Shown: positions 1 through 8,547, numbered from the stretch's first letter. The stretch is 20,581 nucleotides of DNA from CAYZJD01 sp964478455 (GCA_964478455.1 CAYZJD010000032.1:1-20581), one strand, 5' to 3'. The notes: generated from the letters alone by a model not told the origin. A program made the numbers and translations.

Positions 1-699
1 CTCGAACACCAGCCCTTCGTGCTCGTTCACGCCCTTGAACGGCGGCGCCACCGCCCGCTGCTCCATCTCGCTGTCGCTCGCATAGGAATAGATCTCCGCC
101 ATCGGCCACTCGCGGGCCGCGCGCGGGTCGCGGGGCGGGCGCGCCACCACCAGCCGGTTGCCTCCCTGGTTCCAGAAGACGAGTTCGCTTCGCCCGTCGC
201 CGTCCACGTCGGCCCACATCTGATCGTGGTGTTTGTTCGGCCCGGAGTTCTTGATCGCGCGCCGCTTCCACGGGATCGCCGGATCGAACTTCGGATGCGG
301 GTTCTCCCACCACCACACCTGGTTGCCGGAGGCATCGTTGCCCGCGATGAAGTCAAGATCGCCGTCGCCATCGACGTCGCCGAAGGTCGAGCCAGCCTCG
401 GGCTTGAGCGCCGTGCCCTCCATCACGTAACGGTCCCAGCCGGTCTTCGTTCGCCGGTACCACACCACCGACGGCGCAGTCGTGCGCTCGGTGATCACGA
501 AGTCGTTCACGCCGTCGCGGTCGATGTCGAACACCGTCGCCGAGGTCTGTTGCGTGCCGGTGTTCGGCGCGGGCAGGTCGCCCTTTGCAGAGGACAGGTG
601 TACCCATCCTGGGCCGGTAGTCTCCTGGGCGGCCGCGCCGAGGGCCGGCGTCAGCAAGAGGAAGCAGAAGTCCGCTCTTCTCATCGCACTCTGTATCAT
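1..699 (-). CDS. Exported FG-GAP/VCBS repeat protein, C-terminus beyond window
   Basis: The reading frame is open from the start codon to the left edge of the window, giving the first 233 residues of a longer protein. Three calcium-loop motifs of the FG-GAP/VCBS type are visible: FDIDRDGVND (residues 57-66), GDVDGDGDLD (107-116) and ADVDGDGRSE (163-172), each followed by a short hydrophobic strand. This is the pattern of a beta-propeller blade series. Residues 1-24 form a signal peptide ending in GAAA-Q, so the protein is exported. Two in-frame ATGs exist, at 699 and 684. I prefer 699 because AGGA lies five bases upstream of it, while 684 has no clear ribosome site. The gene is divergent from the ceramidase-like gene at 709. 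FG-GAP propellers usually serve in ligand or matrix binding; no catalytic residue can be identified here. The family call is secure, the function is not. Confidence 0.85.
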   Translation of the reverse strand, partial: MIQSAMRRADFCFLLLTPALGAAAQETTGPGWVHLSSAKGDLPAPNTGTQQTSATVFDIDRDGVNDFVITERTTAPSVVWYRRTKTGWDRYVMEGTALKPEAGSTFGDVDGDGDLDFIAGNDASGNQVWWWENPHPKFDPAIPWKRRAIKNSGPNKHHDQMWADVDGDGRSELVFWNQGGNRLVVARPPRDPRAAREWPMAEIYSYASDSEMEQRAVAPPFKGVNEHEGLVFE

Positions 700-708
700 A
701 AGAGTCCT

Positions 709-2142
709 ATGTCACGCCTTGCCAGAGTCGTTGCCGCAGTCCTCTCCCTCGCCGCCACGGGCTTCTGCGGCGAGCTGCGCGTGGGCCGTGGACTTGTGGA
801 CATCACGCCGCCGCCCAAGATGGCCATGGGCGGCAACTTTTACTACCAGCCGAGCACGGGCGTCCACGATCCGCTCTTCTGCAAGGCGCTCGTCATCGAA
901 AAGGATGTAGTCAAGGCCGGAATCGTGGGCTGCGACGTTGAGAGCCTGCACCAGCCCACCGTCGTGGCCGCCCGCCGCCTCATCTCCGAGAAGACCGGCC
1001 TCAAGGGCGAGAACGTGATGCTCACCGCCACCCACACCCACAGCGGGCCGGAGATGACGGCGATGGTGCTCGAAGGCCTCCCCGAGGAGCCCGCCAGGGT
1101 CGCGCGCGACTACCACCAGGCCCTCCCGGTGAAGATCGCCGAAGCGGTGGGCCGCGCCGAAGCGGATCTCCGGCCCGCGAAGCTCTCGGCCGGTCTCGGC
1201 CACGAGGACTCGATCAGTTTCAACCGCCGCCGCCTGCTCGCCGACGGATCGGTGCACATGTTCTTCGAGCAGATGAGCCCGAAGATGGTTCGGGCCATGG
1301 GGCCCATCGACCCCACTGTCAGCGTCGTCTACTTCGAATCGCCGGACGGAACGCCGCTGGCCACCCACGTCAACTTCGCGCTGCACACCACCGCGTTCGG
1401 CGGCTCGGAGTTCTCCGCCGATTACCCCGGCGTGATGTCGCGCCTGCTCGCGCAGGTGAAAGGGCCGGAGATGATGACGCTGTTCACCAACGGCTGCGCG
1501 GGCAACATCAACCAGGTGGATCTCGAGAGCAAGTGGAAATCTTCAGGGGCCGGCGAGTCCGCCCGCATCGGGACCATCCTCGCCGCCGAAGTAATGAAGA
1601 CTTACAAGAAGCTCGAGCCGCTCAAGGACGAGCCGTTGAAGTTGAGCAAGACGGTGCTCAAGCCGCCGGTGGCGGAGTATTCAACCGAAGAGGTCGCCTG
1701 GGCGCGCAAGATCATCGAGGCGTCGCGCAAGGCCGATGGGCCGCCGTTCCTCGATGTGGTTCACGCCAACCGGATCCTGAACATCATGGAGTACCAGGAC
1801 CAGGAGCCGGTCGAGATCGAGGTGCAGGTGATCGCGCTCGGCGACAAGCTGGCCTGGGTCGGATTGCCGGCCGAGGTCTTCGTCGAGCTGGGCATGGCGA
1901 TCAAGCTCGCCTCGCCGTTCAAGTACACCATCGTCAGCGAACTGGCCAATGGAATGCTCGACTACATTCCTGACCGGAAGGCCTACGACGAGGGCGGTTA
2001 CGAACCCATGACCTCGCGCTGCAAGGCCGGCTGCGGAGAACTCATGGTGGACGCCGCGCGCAAGCTGCTCATCGAGGCGTATCGCGGCCAGCCCGGGGCG
2101 CTTAAGCCGTACCCGAGGGAAGACGGGGATTCCGGGAGGTGA
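709..2142 (+). CDS. Secreted neutral/alkaline ceramidase-superfamily hydrolase, copy 1
   Basis: This 477-residue protein has a signal peptide (residues 1-21) and the N-terminal domain of neutral/alkaline non-lysosomal ceramidases. The family hallmarks appear in order: GLVDITPP (28-35), the zinc-site motif THTHSGP (108-114), NFALH with H226, SADYPG (236-241), a PAE motif with E389, and a GYE motif with Y431 in the segment that supplies the last zinc ligand in ceramidases. The hexapeptide that carries the nucleophilic serine in true ceramidases (GDVSPN) is replaced by GCAGNIN (262-268), so the catalytic serine is not evident. The protein is also shorter than bacterial ceramidases (about 650 residues) and lacks their C-terminal immunoglobulin-like domain. 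I therefore call it a zinc-dependent hydrolase of this superfamily with unknown substrate. The ATG at 709 is preceded by AAGAG. The frame is open upstream to position 19, but that part is antisense to the FG-GAP gene. Confidence 0.88.
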   Translation: MSRLARVVAAVLSLAATGFCGELRVGRGLVDITPPPKMAMGGNFYYQPSTGVHDPLFCKALVIEKDVVKAGIVGCDVESLHQPTVVAARRLISEKTGLKGENVMLTATHTHSGPEMTAMVLEGLPEEPARVARDYHQALPVKIAEAVGRAEADLRPAKLSAGLGHEDSISFNRRRLLADGSVHMFFEQMSPKMVRAMGPIDPTVSVVYFESPDGTPLATHVNFALHTTAFGGSEFSADYPGVMSRLLAQVKGPEMMTLFTNGCAGNINQVDLESKWKSSGAGESARIGTILAAEVMKTYKKLEPLKDEPLKLSKTVLKPPVAEYSTEEVAWARKIIEASRKADGPPFLDVVHANRILNIMEYQDQEPVEIEVQVIALGDKLAWVGLPAEVFVELGMAIKLASPFKYTIVSELANGMLDYIPDRKAYDEGGYEPMTSRCKAGCGELMVDAARKLLIEAYRGQPGALKPYPREDGDSGR

Positions 2143-2148
2143 ACCCCC

Positions 2149-3540
2149 ATGCCAAGACCAACATGCTGGCTCATCCTGACCGCATTCGCCGGCGCGCTGC
2201 CGGCCGCCGCTGAGTGGCGCGCGGGCGTCGCGCATACGAAGATCACGCCGCCGCTTGGTATGCCCATGGCCGGCTACTACCACAACCGCGGCGCAACAGG
2301 GCTGCACGACGACTTGTACGCCAAAGCGCTGGTGCTCGAAAGGGACGGCTCCAAGGCCGCGCTAGTGGTCTTCGATCTGATCAGCGCGCCGGAGGCGATC
2401 GTCGAGCAGGCGCGAAAGCTAGTCGAGCAGCAGACCGGTATCCCGCCGGAGCGGGTGATGATCAGCGCGACCCACGCCCACACTGGCCCGGTCCTGATCT
2501 CGCGCACCGACCGGTACAACCTCGAGGGCAAGATGCTCGAATTGGCCAAACGGTATTCGGCGGACCTGCCGGGCATGGTGGCCGCGAGCGTGGCGAAGGC
2601 GAACGCATCGCTTGCTCCCGTGACAATCTCATCCGCGAGCGGTCATGAGGACTCCCTCGCCTTCAACCGCCGCTTCTTCATGTGCGACGGCACGATCGGC
2701 TGGAATCCCGGCAAGCTGAACCCGAAGATTGTGAAGCCCGCTGGCCCCATCGATCCCGAAGTGGCCGTGGTTTACCTCGAAACGGGCGCGAAGCCGCTGG
2801 CGACTTACGTCAACTACGCGCTGCACCTGGACACCGTGGGCGGTGAGCATTACTCGGCCGACTATCCCTATACGCTGTACTCGATCCTCGGCCGCGTGAA
2901 AGGGTCCGAGATGGTGACGCTGTTTACCCAAGGCACGTCGGGCAACGTCAACCACATCGACGTGAAGAGCGGCGCGCCGCAGCGCGGACACCACGAGGCC
3001 GCGCGTATCGGCACGGTGCTGGCCGGCGAAGTCGTCAAGATGTACCCGAAGCTTCAGCCTGTTCGGGAAGGCCCCATTCAGACGCGGCGGGAAATCATGA
3101 AACTGCCGCTCGCGAAATTCGAGCAATCCGAAGTCGCGCCCGCGCGGGCCACGGCGGCGAAGTTCGGAGAGCCCGGAGCAGCGCCGTTCCTGGAACTCGT
3201 CAACGCGTTCAAGGTGGTCGAACTGGCCGAGAGGAACGGTAAGCCGGTCGAAGCGGAAGTGCAGGTGATCACCGCCGGCGATCAGCTTGCCTGGGTGGCG
3301 CTGCCCGGCGAAGTGTTCGTCGAGCTGGGCCAGGCCATCAAGAAATTGTCGCCGTTCCGGCAGACGATTGTCGTCGAGCTGGCCAACGGCTCGATCGGTT
3401 ACATCCCGAACCGCAAGGCGTATCCCGAGGGCAACTACGAGGTGGTCAGCGCGCGGATCGCCGAGGGCTCGGGCGAGATGCTGGTAGACGCGGCGCTGCG
3501 GATGCTCAACGACTGTTGGGAGAAGAGGAAAGCGGAGTGA
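2149..3540 (+). CDS. Secreted neutral/alkaline ceramidase-superfamily hydrolase, copy 2
   Basis: This 463-residue paralogue of the preceding gene starts six bases after its stop codon. A GGGAGG ribosome site overlaps the upstream gene's end, so the two are almost certainly cotranscribed. It has a signal peptide (residues 1-21), KITPP (31-35), THAHTGP (108-114), NYALH with H226, SADYP (236-240), PGE with E388 and a Y430 motif. The two proteins align nearly without gaps over the conserved blocks, with H226 at the same number in both. The ceramidase serine motif is replaced by GTSGNVN (262-268), which keeps a serine at a shifted place. The divergent residues lie mainly in the middle (113-200), where substrate choice could differ. 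Lipid amide hydrolysis is possible but not shown. The gene is followed by a stem-loop and then a convergent gene. Confidence 0.88.
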   Translation: MPRPTCWLILTAFAGALPAAAEWRAGVAHTKITPPLGMPMAGYYHNRGATGLHDDLYAKALVLERDGSKAALVVFDLISAPEAIVEQARKLVEQQTGIPPERVMISATHAHTGPVLISRTDRYNLEGKMLELAKRYSADLPGMVAASVAKANASLAPVTISSASGHEDSLAFNRRFFMCDGTIGWNPGKLNPKIVKPAGPIDPEVAVVYLETGAKPLATYVNYALHLDTVGGEHYSADYPYTLYSILGRVKGSEMVTLFTQGTSGNVNHIDVKSGAPQRGHHEAARIGTVLAGEVVKMYPKLQPVREGPIQTRREIMKLPLAKFEQSEVAPARATAAKFGEPGAAPFLELVNAFKVVELAERNGKPVEAEVQVITAGDQLAWVALPGEVFVELGQAIKKLSPFRQTIVVELANGSIGYIPNRKAYPEGNYEVVSARIAEGSGEMLVDAALRMLNDCWEKRKAE

Positions 3541-3645
3541 GGGAGCGGCTGCCGCTCGGCGGCCGGTATCCCTTCGAGAATACGCGGCCCTTGGGTGTAG
3601 CCACAGTACGCCCCCAGCCGTGTCGACGAAGGCGTCATGCTGATG

Positions 3646-3671
3646 GCGTGGACGGTCCGGTTCGTCCACGC
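3646..3671. terminator. Stem-loop between convergent genes
   Basis: A perfect 9-bp inverted repeat, GCGTGGACG (3646-3654) and CGTCCACGC (3663-3671), encloses an 8-base loop. It lies in the 152-bp space between the convergent stops at 3540 and 3693. On the plus strand it is followed by a pyrimidine tract (TCTCTCTCC) but not by a real T run, so intrinsic termination is plausible and not certain. I see nothing else in this intergenic stretch. Confidence 0.45.
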
Positions 3672-3692
3672 TCTCTCTCCAACTTTCACGCC

Positions 3693-6600
3693 TCACCGCC
3701 GCCAGCGCCGCACCTTTGAGGAGGCCGAACGGCTGTTATCCGCCGTGTCCGTCTCGCCGGAAACCGTCGAGGCGGTGGCCGTCAGCGTGTGGGTTCCGGT
3801 CACGGCCGGTGTCCAGGTGAAGCTCAACGACTGGCTCGCCCCCTCTGCCAGCGTCAGCGTCTGCGACCCGCTGATGCCGGCCGCCAGATTGTCGGTCAGG
3901 CTCACCGCAAAGCTCTCCGGTGCATTGCCCTGGTTGGCCACCATGACAACCACCGTCTGCTGCCTGTTCACCTCCACCGACGATGGCGCGCCCACCGAAA
4001 TCACGGCTACGTCATGCACCGTTGCCGCGATCACGTCCGACATCGTCGATTTGCTGTTGTCGGTCGTGTCGCTGTCGCCGGCGAGCGTCGCCGTCCCGGT
4101 CAGCGCGTGCGTTCCGGTCACCGTCGGCGTCCAGGTGAAGCTTACCGTCTGACTCACGCCCGCCGCCAGCGTCACCGTCTGCGACGCGCTGAAGCTGGGC
4201 TCGAGGCCGTCGGCTATGCTGACCGCAAAGGTCTCCTGCACTGTCCCCTGATTGTTCACGGTCACGGTCACCGTCTGCTGCTGGTTCACTTCCACTGGTA
4301 ATGGCGCGGTCACTTGCGTCACGGCTATGTCATGCACCGCGGCCGCCGTCACCGTCAAGGAGACAGAAGCGCTGTTGTCGGCGATGTCTGTTTCCCCGGA
4401 GACCGTCGAGGCGGTGGCCGTCAGCGGGTGCTCTCCGGCCACTGTGGGCGTCCAGTCGAAGCTCACCTCCTGGCTTGCCCCAGTGCCCAGCGTCACCGGC
4501 TGCGAGGCGCTGAAGCCGGGCTCCAGGCCGTCGGTCAGGCTAACCGTGAACGTCTCTGGTACCGTCCCCTCGTTGGCCACCGTCACAACCACCGCCTGCT
4601 GCTGGTTCACCTGCACCGGCGACGGAGCGCTTACCTGCGTCACTCCTACGTCGTGCACCGTGGCCGCAGTCACCGTGAAACTTCCGGCACTGGCGCTGGC
4701 GCCGGCCGCGTTAGTAACGCTGATCGGCCCGGAGGTGGCTCCGCCGGGCACCGTCGCCCGAATTTGCGTGTCCAGGTCCACGGTGAAGCTCGCGGCCGGC
4801 GTGCCGCTGAAGGCCACAGCCGTCGTCCCGGTGAAGTTACCGCCGGTCAGGGTCACCTCGGTGCCCGCTGGACCGCTGGTGGGCGTAAAGGAGTTGATGA
4901 TGGGCAGACCGGGCACCTCGTATTTCACGACCAGGAGTGGCGCGCCCAGCGGGTCACCGTCATAAGCCTCCGCCACTCGCCTGCCGGAGCCCGTGACAAT
5001 GATGGCCAGCGAGTTCCCTCCGACCCAGCCGGGTCGGCTGACGATCTCCTGAATGACTGGCGCCAAGTCCGGTGTCTTCTGGTCAGAAGCCGCTTGGCCC
5101 ACGGTAGTCCACGTCGCCGGAGACCAGGCAACCGCAGCAGCAGTCCGGGGCCGCGCAGATATGTTTCGGGACGACGAACTGAATGTTAATGCGTTATCGG
5201 CGACGTGTCCATGGATCGTCAGCGAAGTTGACTCCGAGCTAATCTCGTCCACCTGGAATTGAACAGAAGCGCTTAATATTGTGGCGTCTCGGGGGATATC
5301 CACTGACACAAAGCGCATGCCCACGATCTGGTCCTTTCCATCGCACACAAGTTCCAGATCGCTGCTTGTGAGCGACACGCTGCCCGTGTCGCTCCTCTCC
5401 TCCGCGTCATCCGTGCCGGCGGAGATGCGGTGCTGCGCAATAACTATTTGCCCCGGCGCCGGTACCAATGCAGCGCTCGCGGAATTCGAATACGCAGAAT
5501 TGCCATTGTCGTTGTAGGCTGTCACCCGGTAAGAGTAGGTAGCGGGCGAGGGAAGACCGGCGTCGGAGTACGTGCTCAAGCCGGAGCCAACAGTGTTGAT
5601 CTCCGCAAAGTTGATTCCATCCGTTGAGCGTTCGATCCGAAACCCGCTCTCGTTGTCGGAATTGTCCGTCCACGACAGGTCGATCTGACTGCCGAGGACG
5701 GCCGTCGCCGCCAGGTTGCCGGGCGCGCTGGGAAGCAACGGGCCCTCAAACTCGACCCTTCCGAGGTCGGGCGCCGCTCTCGCGTAAGAACTGCTGGAAA
5801 GATTCAGGACAACTTGTCCGTTCCATTCAAAAAACGCTGTGCCGGCATCGATGCCGGGGCTGGCAGATTGCAGTTGATAATTTACATCGAGCAGCGGATC
5901 GGCGAATCGAGTGGTTCCCAGGTCTACGTTGCTGGCCTGGTTGTCTGCGCCGTTATTCGAGAACAGGTTGTAGGCGGCAATGGAGTTGGCATCGACATTC
6001 TTGAGGGCTAATCGCACAGTATTCACAAGAATGTTATTCAAGGCTATCAGGTTATCCCCACCTGAAATCCCGTGGTCATTGCCCACAAACGTATTGTTGA
6101 AGACGTGGATGCGCTCCCGGATGTTGGCAGCCCTGAGATCCTCGTTGGTCTCGGCGTTGTCCATCATGCCCAGGGCAGCCAGCTTGTTGTTCAGAAAAAG
6201 GTTGCGCTCCACAACGAACACGCGATTCGTGTCCTGGTAGTAGTCAATGAATTGAATCCCGTCCTGGCCGCTATCCTGTATCCGGTTGTTCCGGATGGTG
6301 ACCGTGATTTGCTGGGGAATAGTATCATCGTGTAACCGGATCTCGATGCCGTCCTGGGAACTGTTTATAATCTGATTGTTCTCAATCAAAAGATCACGGA
6401 TTTGATTGTCGAGATCAAGGCCATCGTCCCCGGCATCTTCGAAAATGTTATTGCGGATAATGCCTCCGCTGCCCGATGCAAAATCAATCAGGTCCTTAGC
6501 GCCGGTAAAGTGGCAGTATTCGACAATGAACGGGCTTCTCGACGCAATGCCATCGTCCGAGGCGTTGAAAATTGTGAAGCCGGTGATGCGTGGCCAGAAG

Positions 6601-8114
6601 CCTACGCCGCTGGGAATGGTGATCACCGCGCCGGCGCCGCCGCCGTCGATGATCGCGGTATTGTTACGCGGGTTAAGGGGTTCGTACTGCTCCGCTCTGA
6701 GAACCACGCCTTTGTCGAGGGTCAGCGATTCAGGATACCTGCCGGGAGAAACGAGGATCGTGGCGCCAGGCTGGGCAGCATTGATGGCGGCCTGGATGGT
6801 GGGGTAGTCCGCGGGCACTCGAATGACGCCTTCGACCTGAGCGGCAAATTGATGGAGCCATTCCTCCACATTGGTGTATCCATCGCCGTCGTCGTCGGCG
6901 TGAGGATTAGCGGGCACGGCCAAAGGCCGTGTGTTCTGGGCCAGCTCCGGCCACCCGCCGACCTGGTCCTGGCTGTCAATGACGCGGCCTGCTCGTGTCT
7001 GCACTTCTGAGACGATGCGCTGATCGACGGCGTCGCGATCAGTGGGTCGCGCTCCGGCGTTCGAAAGGACGTGTGCTTCGACGGTGCCGCTTGGCATCAG
7101 GGCGAGGGGTTCCGCCCAGACGGGCGGGCCCGCCACCAGGGGATCAAAGGCAGCCGAGTTCTGGTAAGGGCTCAACTCGGTGGCGAGATTGTCGCTGAGG
7201 TAAAGCCTTGATCCGGGCAGGGTGTCGCCCGACACCGAGATCGCGTAGGCGGGATCTGGCGTGTTGACCCCCCGGAGCCAGGCATTGCCCACGAGACTCG
7301 CGTCCAGGGGCCAGGGTGAACCTGAAGAACCGGTCCGGGCGCCAAAGGGCTGACCAATGTTGTAGAAAACGTTGTTGGCCACCACCGCGGTCGCCCCGCC
7401 CTTGATAAAGGGATTGCGGTCGAAGTTGTGAGCAAAGAGGCTGCGGAGGAGCGCAACGCGCTTCGTGTTGTCCCCCATGAGGAAACCTTTGGAGTGGGGG
7501 CCTTCAGGATGATCGGAATTCTGGAGCGCCTCGCTCACTATGGCGTTGCTGATGGTGATGTCATGCGATCCGTACCACGTGCTGAGGTTTTCATCGACCG
7601 CCCAACTGAACGAGCAGTGATCGATGACCACGTTGTGCACGTCGGCGTTGCTTTGTCCGATGGACAGGGCGTCCGGCTGGCTTCCCGAGGGGCCGAGATC
7701 CCCCGTTCGCAAACGTAGATGCTGGATCAGGACATCGTGAGTTTTGATGGCAATCAACCCATCGCCATCGCCGAAAAAGGAATTCGAAGCCTTGAGGGTG
7801 ATGCCCGGCGAGGGAGCTGTCTGCCCGGCAATGGTGATGTAAGGGTCGTCCAAGTCGAGCTTTGAGGAAAGAGCAATCGTGCCCGAAACCTCGAAGATCA
7901 CGATCCGTGGACCGGCGCTATCGATGGCAGCGCGTAGAGATCCTGGACCGGAGTCGTTGAGATTGGTCACCCGCAGGATCCGCCCCCCCCGGCCGGCTGG
8001 GGTCGTTACTCCAAAGCCCTCGGCACCCGGAAACACCGGCAGCGGGACTCCTCCGATGGGTTCACTTAGTAAAGCTCCGACCGTGATGACCGCCAGTCGC
8101 TTAATCAGGTTCAT
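3693..8114 (-). CDS. Giant exported pectate-lyase-like / parallel beta-helix protein with FN3, IPT/TIG and CARDB domains
   Basis: This 1473-residue protein has a signal peptide (1-23), then a PL1-type pectate-lyase-like domain (about 24-405) opening with FPGAEGFG (28-35). It holds DHCSFSWAVDEN (165-176) and HNFDRNP (229-235), whose R233 sits where PL1 enzymes keep their catalytic arginine. A calcium-type loop DDDGDGYTNVEEW (407-419) follows. Residues 430-795 form a second right-handed parallel beta-helix that begins PTIQAAINAA and is rich in NN ladders. Then come FN3 (795-885), a DNRLRE-like beta domain (890-1067), IPT/TIG (1068-1148) and three CARDB repeats (1152-1463). The protein ends abruptly in a basic tail (KVRRWRR) just after the third repeat. 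AGGAG lies eight bases before the ATG. The beta-helix part is visibly more AT-rich than neighbouring genes. A secreted polysaccharide lyase or adhesin acting on uronic-acid polymers is likely; the substrate is not known. Confidence 0.87.
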   Translation of the reverse strand: MNLIKRLAVITVGALLSEPIGGVPLPVFPGAEGFGVTTPAGRGGRILRVTNLNDSGPGSLRAAIDSAGPRIVIFEVSGTIALSSKLDLDDPYITIAGQTAPSPGITLKASNSFFGDGDGLIAIKTHDVLIQHLRLRTGDLGPSGSQPDALSIGQSNADVHNVVIDHCSFSWAVDENLSTWYGSHDITISNAIVSEALQNSDHPEGPHSKGFLMGDNTKRVALLRSLFAHNFDRNPFIKGGATAVVANNVFYNIGQPFGARTGSSGSPWPLDASLVGNAWLRGVNTPDPAYAISVSGDTLPGSRLYLSDNLATELSPYQNSAAFDPLVAGPPVWAEPLALMPSGTVEAHVLSNAGARPTDRDAVDQRIVSEVQTRAGRVIDSQDQVGGWPELAQNTRPLAVPANPHADDDGDGYTNVEEWLHQFAAQVEGVIRVPADYPTIQAAINAAQPGATILVSPGRYPESLTLDKGVVLRAEQYEPLNPRNNTAIIDGGGAGAVITIPSGVGFWPRITGFTIFNASDDGIASRSPFIVEYCHFTGAKDLIDFASGSGGIIRNNIFEDAGDDGLDLDNQIRDLLIENNQIINSSQDGIEIRLHDDTIPQQITVTIRNNRIQDSGQDGIQFIDYYQDTNRVFVVERNLFLNNKLAALGMMDNAETNEDLRAANIRERIHVFNNTFVGNDHGISGGDNLIALNNILVNTVRLALKNVDANSIAAYNLFSNNGADNQASNVDLGTTRFADPLLDVNYQLQSASPGIDAGTAFFEWNGQVVLNLSSSSYARAAPDLGRVEFEGPLLPSAPGNLAATAVLGSQIDLSWTDNSDNESGFRIERSTDGINFAEINTVGSGLSTYSDAGLPSPATYSYRVTAYNDNGNSAYSNSASAALVPAPGQIVIAQHRISAGTDDAEERSDTGSVSLTSSDLELVCDGKDQIVGMRFVSVDIPRDATILSASVQFQVDEISSESTSLTIHGHVADNALTFSSSSRNISARPRTAAAVAWSPATWTTVGQAASDQKTPDLAPVIQEIVSRPGWVGGNSLAIIVTGSGRRVAEAYDGDPLGAPLLVVKYEVPGLPIINSFTPTSGPAGTEVTLTGGNFTGTTAVAFSGTPAASFTVDLDTQIRATVPGGATSGPISVTNAAGASASAGSFTVTAATVHDVGVTQVSAPSPVQVNQQQAVVVTVANEGTVPETFTVSLTDGLEPGFSASQPVTLGTGASQEVSFDWTPTVAGEHPLTATASTVSGETDIADNSASVSLTVTAAAVHDIAVTQVTAPLPVEVNQQQTVTVTVNNQGTVQETFAVSIADGLEPSFSASQTVTLAAGVSQTVSFTWTPTVTGTHALTGTATLAGDSDTTDNSKSTMSDVIAATVHDVAVISVGAPSSVEVNRQQTVVVMVANQGNAPESFAVSLTDNLAAGISGSQTLTLAEGASQSLSFTWTPAVTGTHTLTATASTVSGETDTADNSRSASSKVRRWRR
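3696..4658 (-). repeat. Three tandem CARDB-coding repeats, 321-bp period
   Basis: The coding sequence for the C-terminal domains repeats with an exact 107-codon spacing. The V-H-D motif recurs at residues 1153, 1260 and 1367 (DNA 4658, 4337 and 4016, reading leftward). Each unit contains VNxQQ, a GTVxETF-like strand, SFxWTP and a closing DNS. The DNA of the units is clearly related, which points to in-gene duplication. CARDB domains are cell-surface adhesion-type beta sandwiches. Confidence 0.8.
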
Positions 8115-8166
8115 GGGCGATTCTCCTGGTCAGCAGCACAACCTGCTTCATCAGATCTTCATGGAC

Positions 8167-8346
8167 CTAGGTGAAGGCGTGTCCTATCAGGCACGAACAA
8201 ATCAAGCTGGCCAGTCGGCTATTGCGCTTGGAGCGCCGGCAACGAGCGCCGAAGACGGTTGGCGTCTCGTCGACCTGACTCCCCAGATTACCGACAGTCT
8301 CGCTCGCTTCTGCCCGGCAGCAGAAGCTGAAATTGAGCTCGCTCAT
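8167..8346 (-). CDS. Possible 59-residue small protein or leader ORF
   Basis: A 60-codon frame starts at an ATG with a strong GGAGGG ribosome site five bases upstream and ends in TAG, 52 bases before the pectate-lyase-like gene. The product begins MSELNFSFCCRAE and has four cysteines besides the first pair's neighbours in a basic middle part (RCRRSKRNSR). I recognise no family. Third positions are about 73 percent GC by my count, higher than in the opposite-strand frame over the same DNA. A promoter-like element lies just upstream (8391-8419). The role is unknown; it could be a translated leader of the large gene or a chance ORF. Confidence 0.3.
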   Translation of the reverse strand: MSELNFSFCCRAEASETVGNLGSQVDETPTVFGARCRRSKRNSRLASLICSCLIGHAFT

Positions 8347-8390
8347 GGAAACCCTCCGAGGCCGGAATTTCCATCTTGGCGTCTCACAGA

Positions 8391-8419
8391 AGTATACACC
8401 CGCGTGCCTCCGCTGCCAC
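8391..8419 (-). promoter_or_regulatory. Sigma-70-like promoter for the pectate-lyase-like gene
   Basis: Reading leftward, GTGGCA (8419-8414, four of six matches to the -35 consensus) is separated by exactly 17 bases from TATACT (8396-8391, five of six matches to the -10 consensus). Transcription would start near 8384, giving a leader of about 270 bases that contains the 59-codon ORF. The rest of the 8115-8547 interval shows no other supported gene. Confidence 0.45.
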
Positions 8420-8547
8420 TACTTTTCTGGGACTGGTTCTGGCTGTATGCCTATCTCTGGGCCGTCTCGGCGCGACACCTGGGGTGTTCGAGATCTTGAG
8501 ATTCCGTGTGCATTACTGCTGTCGCCCCCGCCCATTCCCGGTCCCGG

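Noticed and set aside
19..708. 230-codon upstream extension of the ceramidase-like frame
   Set aside because: It is antisense to the FG-GAP gene, reads as arginine/valine-rich low-information sequence, and the signal peptide begins only at 709.
3696..4658. CRISPR-like or satellite reading of the regular 321-bp repeats
   Set aside because: The units are far too long, lack spacers and are in-frame protein domain duplications.
3637..4965. Plus-strand frames with repeated threonine/valine-rich stretches over the CARDB region
   Set aside because: They mirror the 321-bp repeats of the minus-strand gene and have no independent start signals or domain.
7879..8499. 206-codon plus-strand frame crossing the start of the lyase gene
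   Set aside because: Its first part is antisense to the signal-peptide and lyase code, third-position GC in the intergenic part is only about half, and no ribosome site fits.
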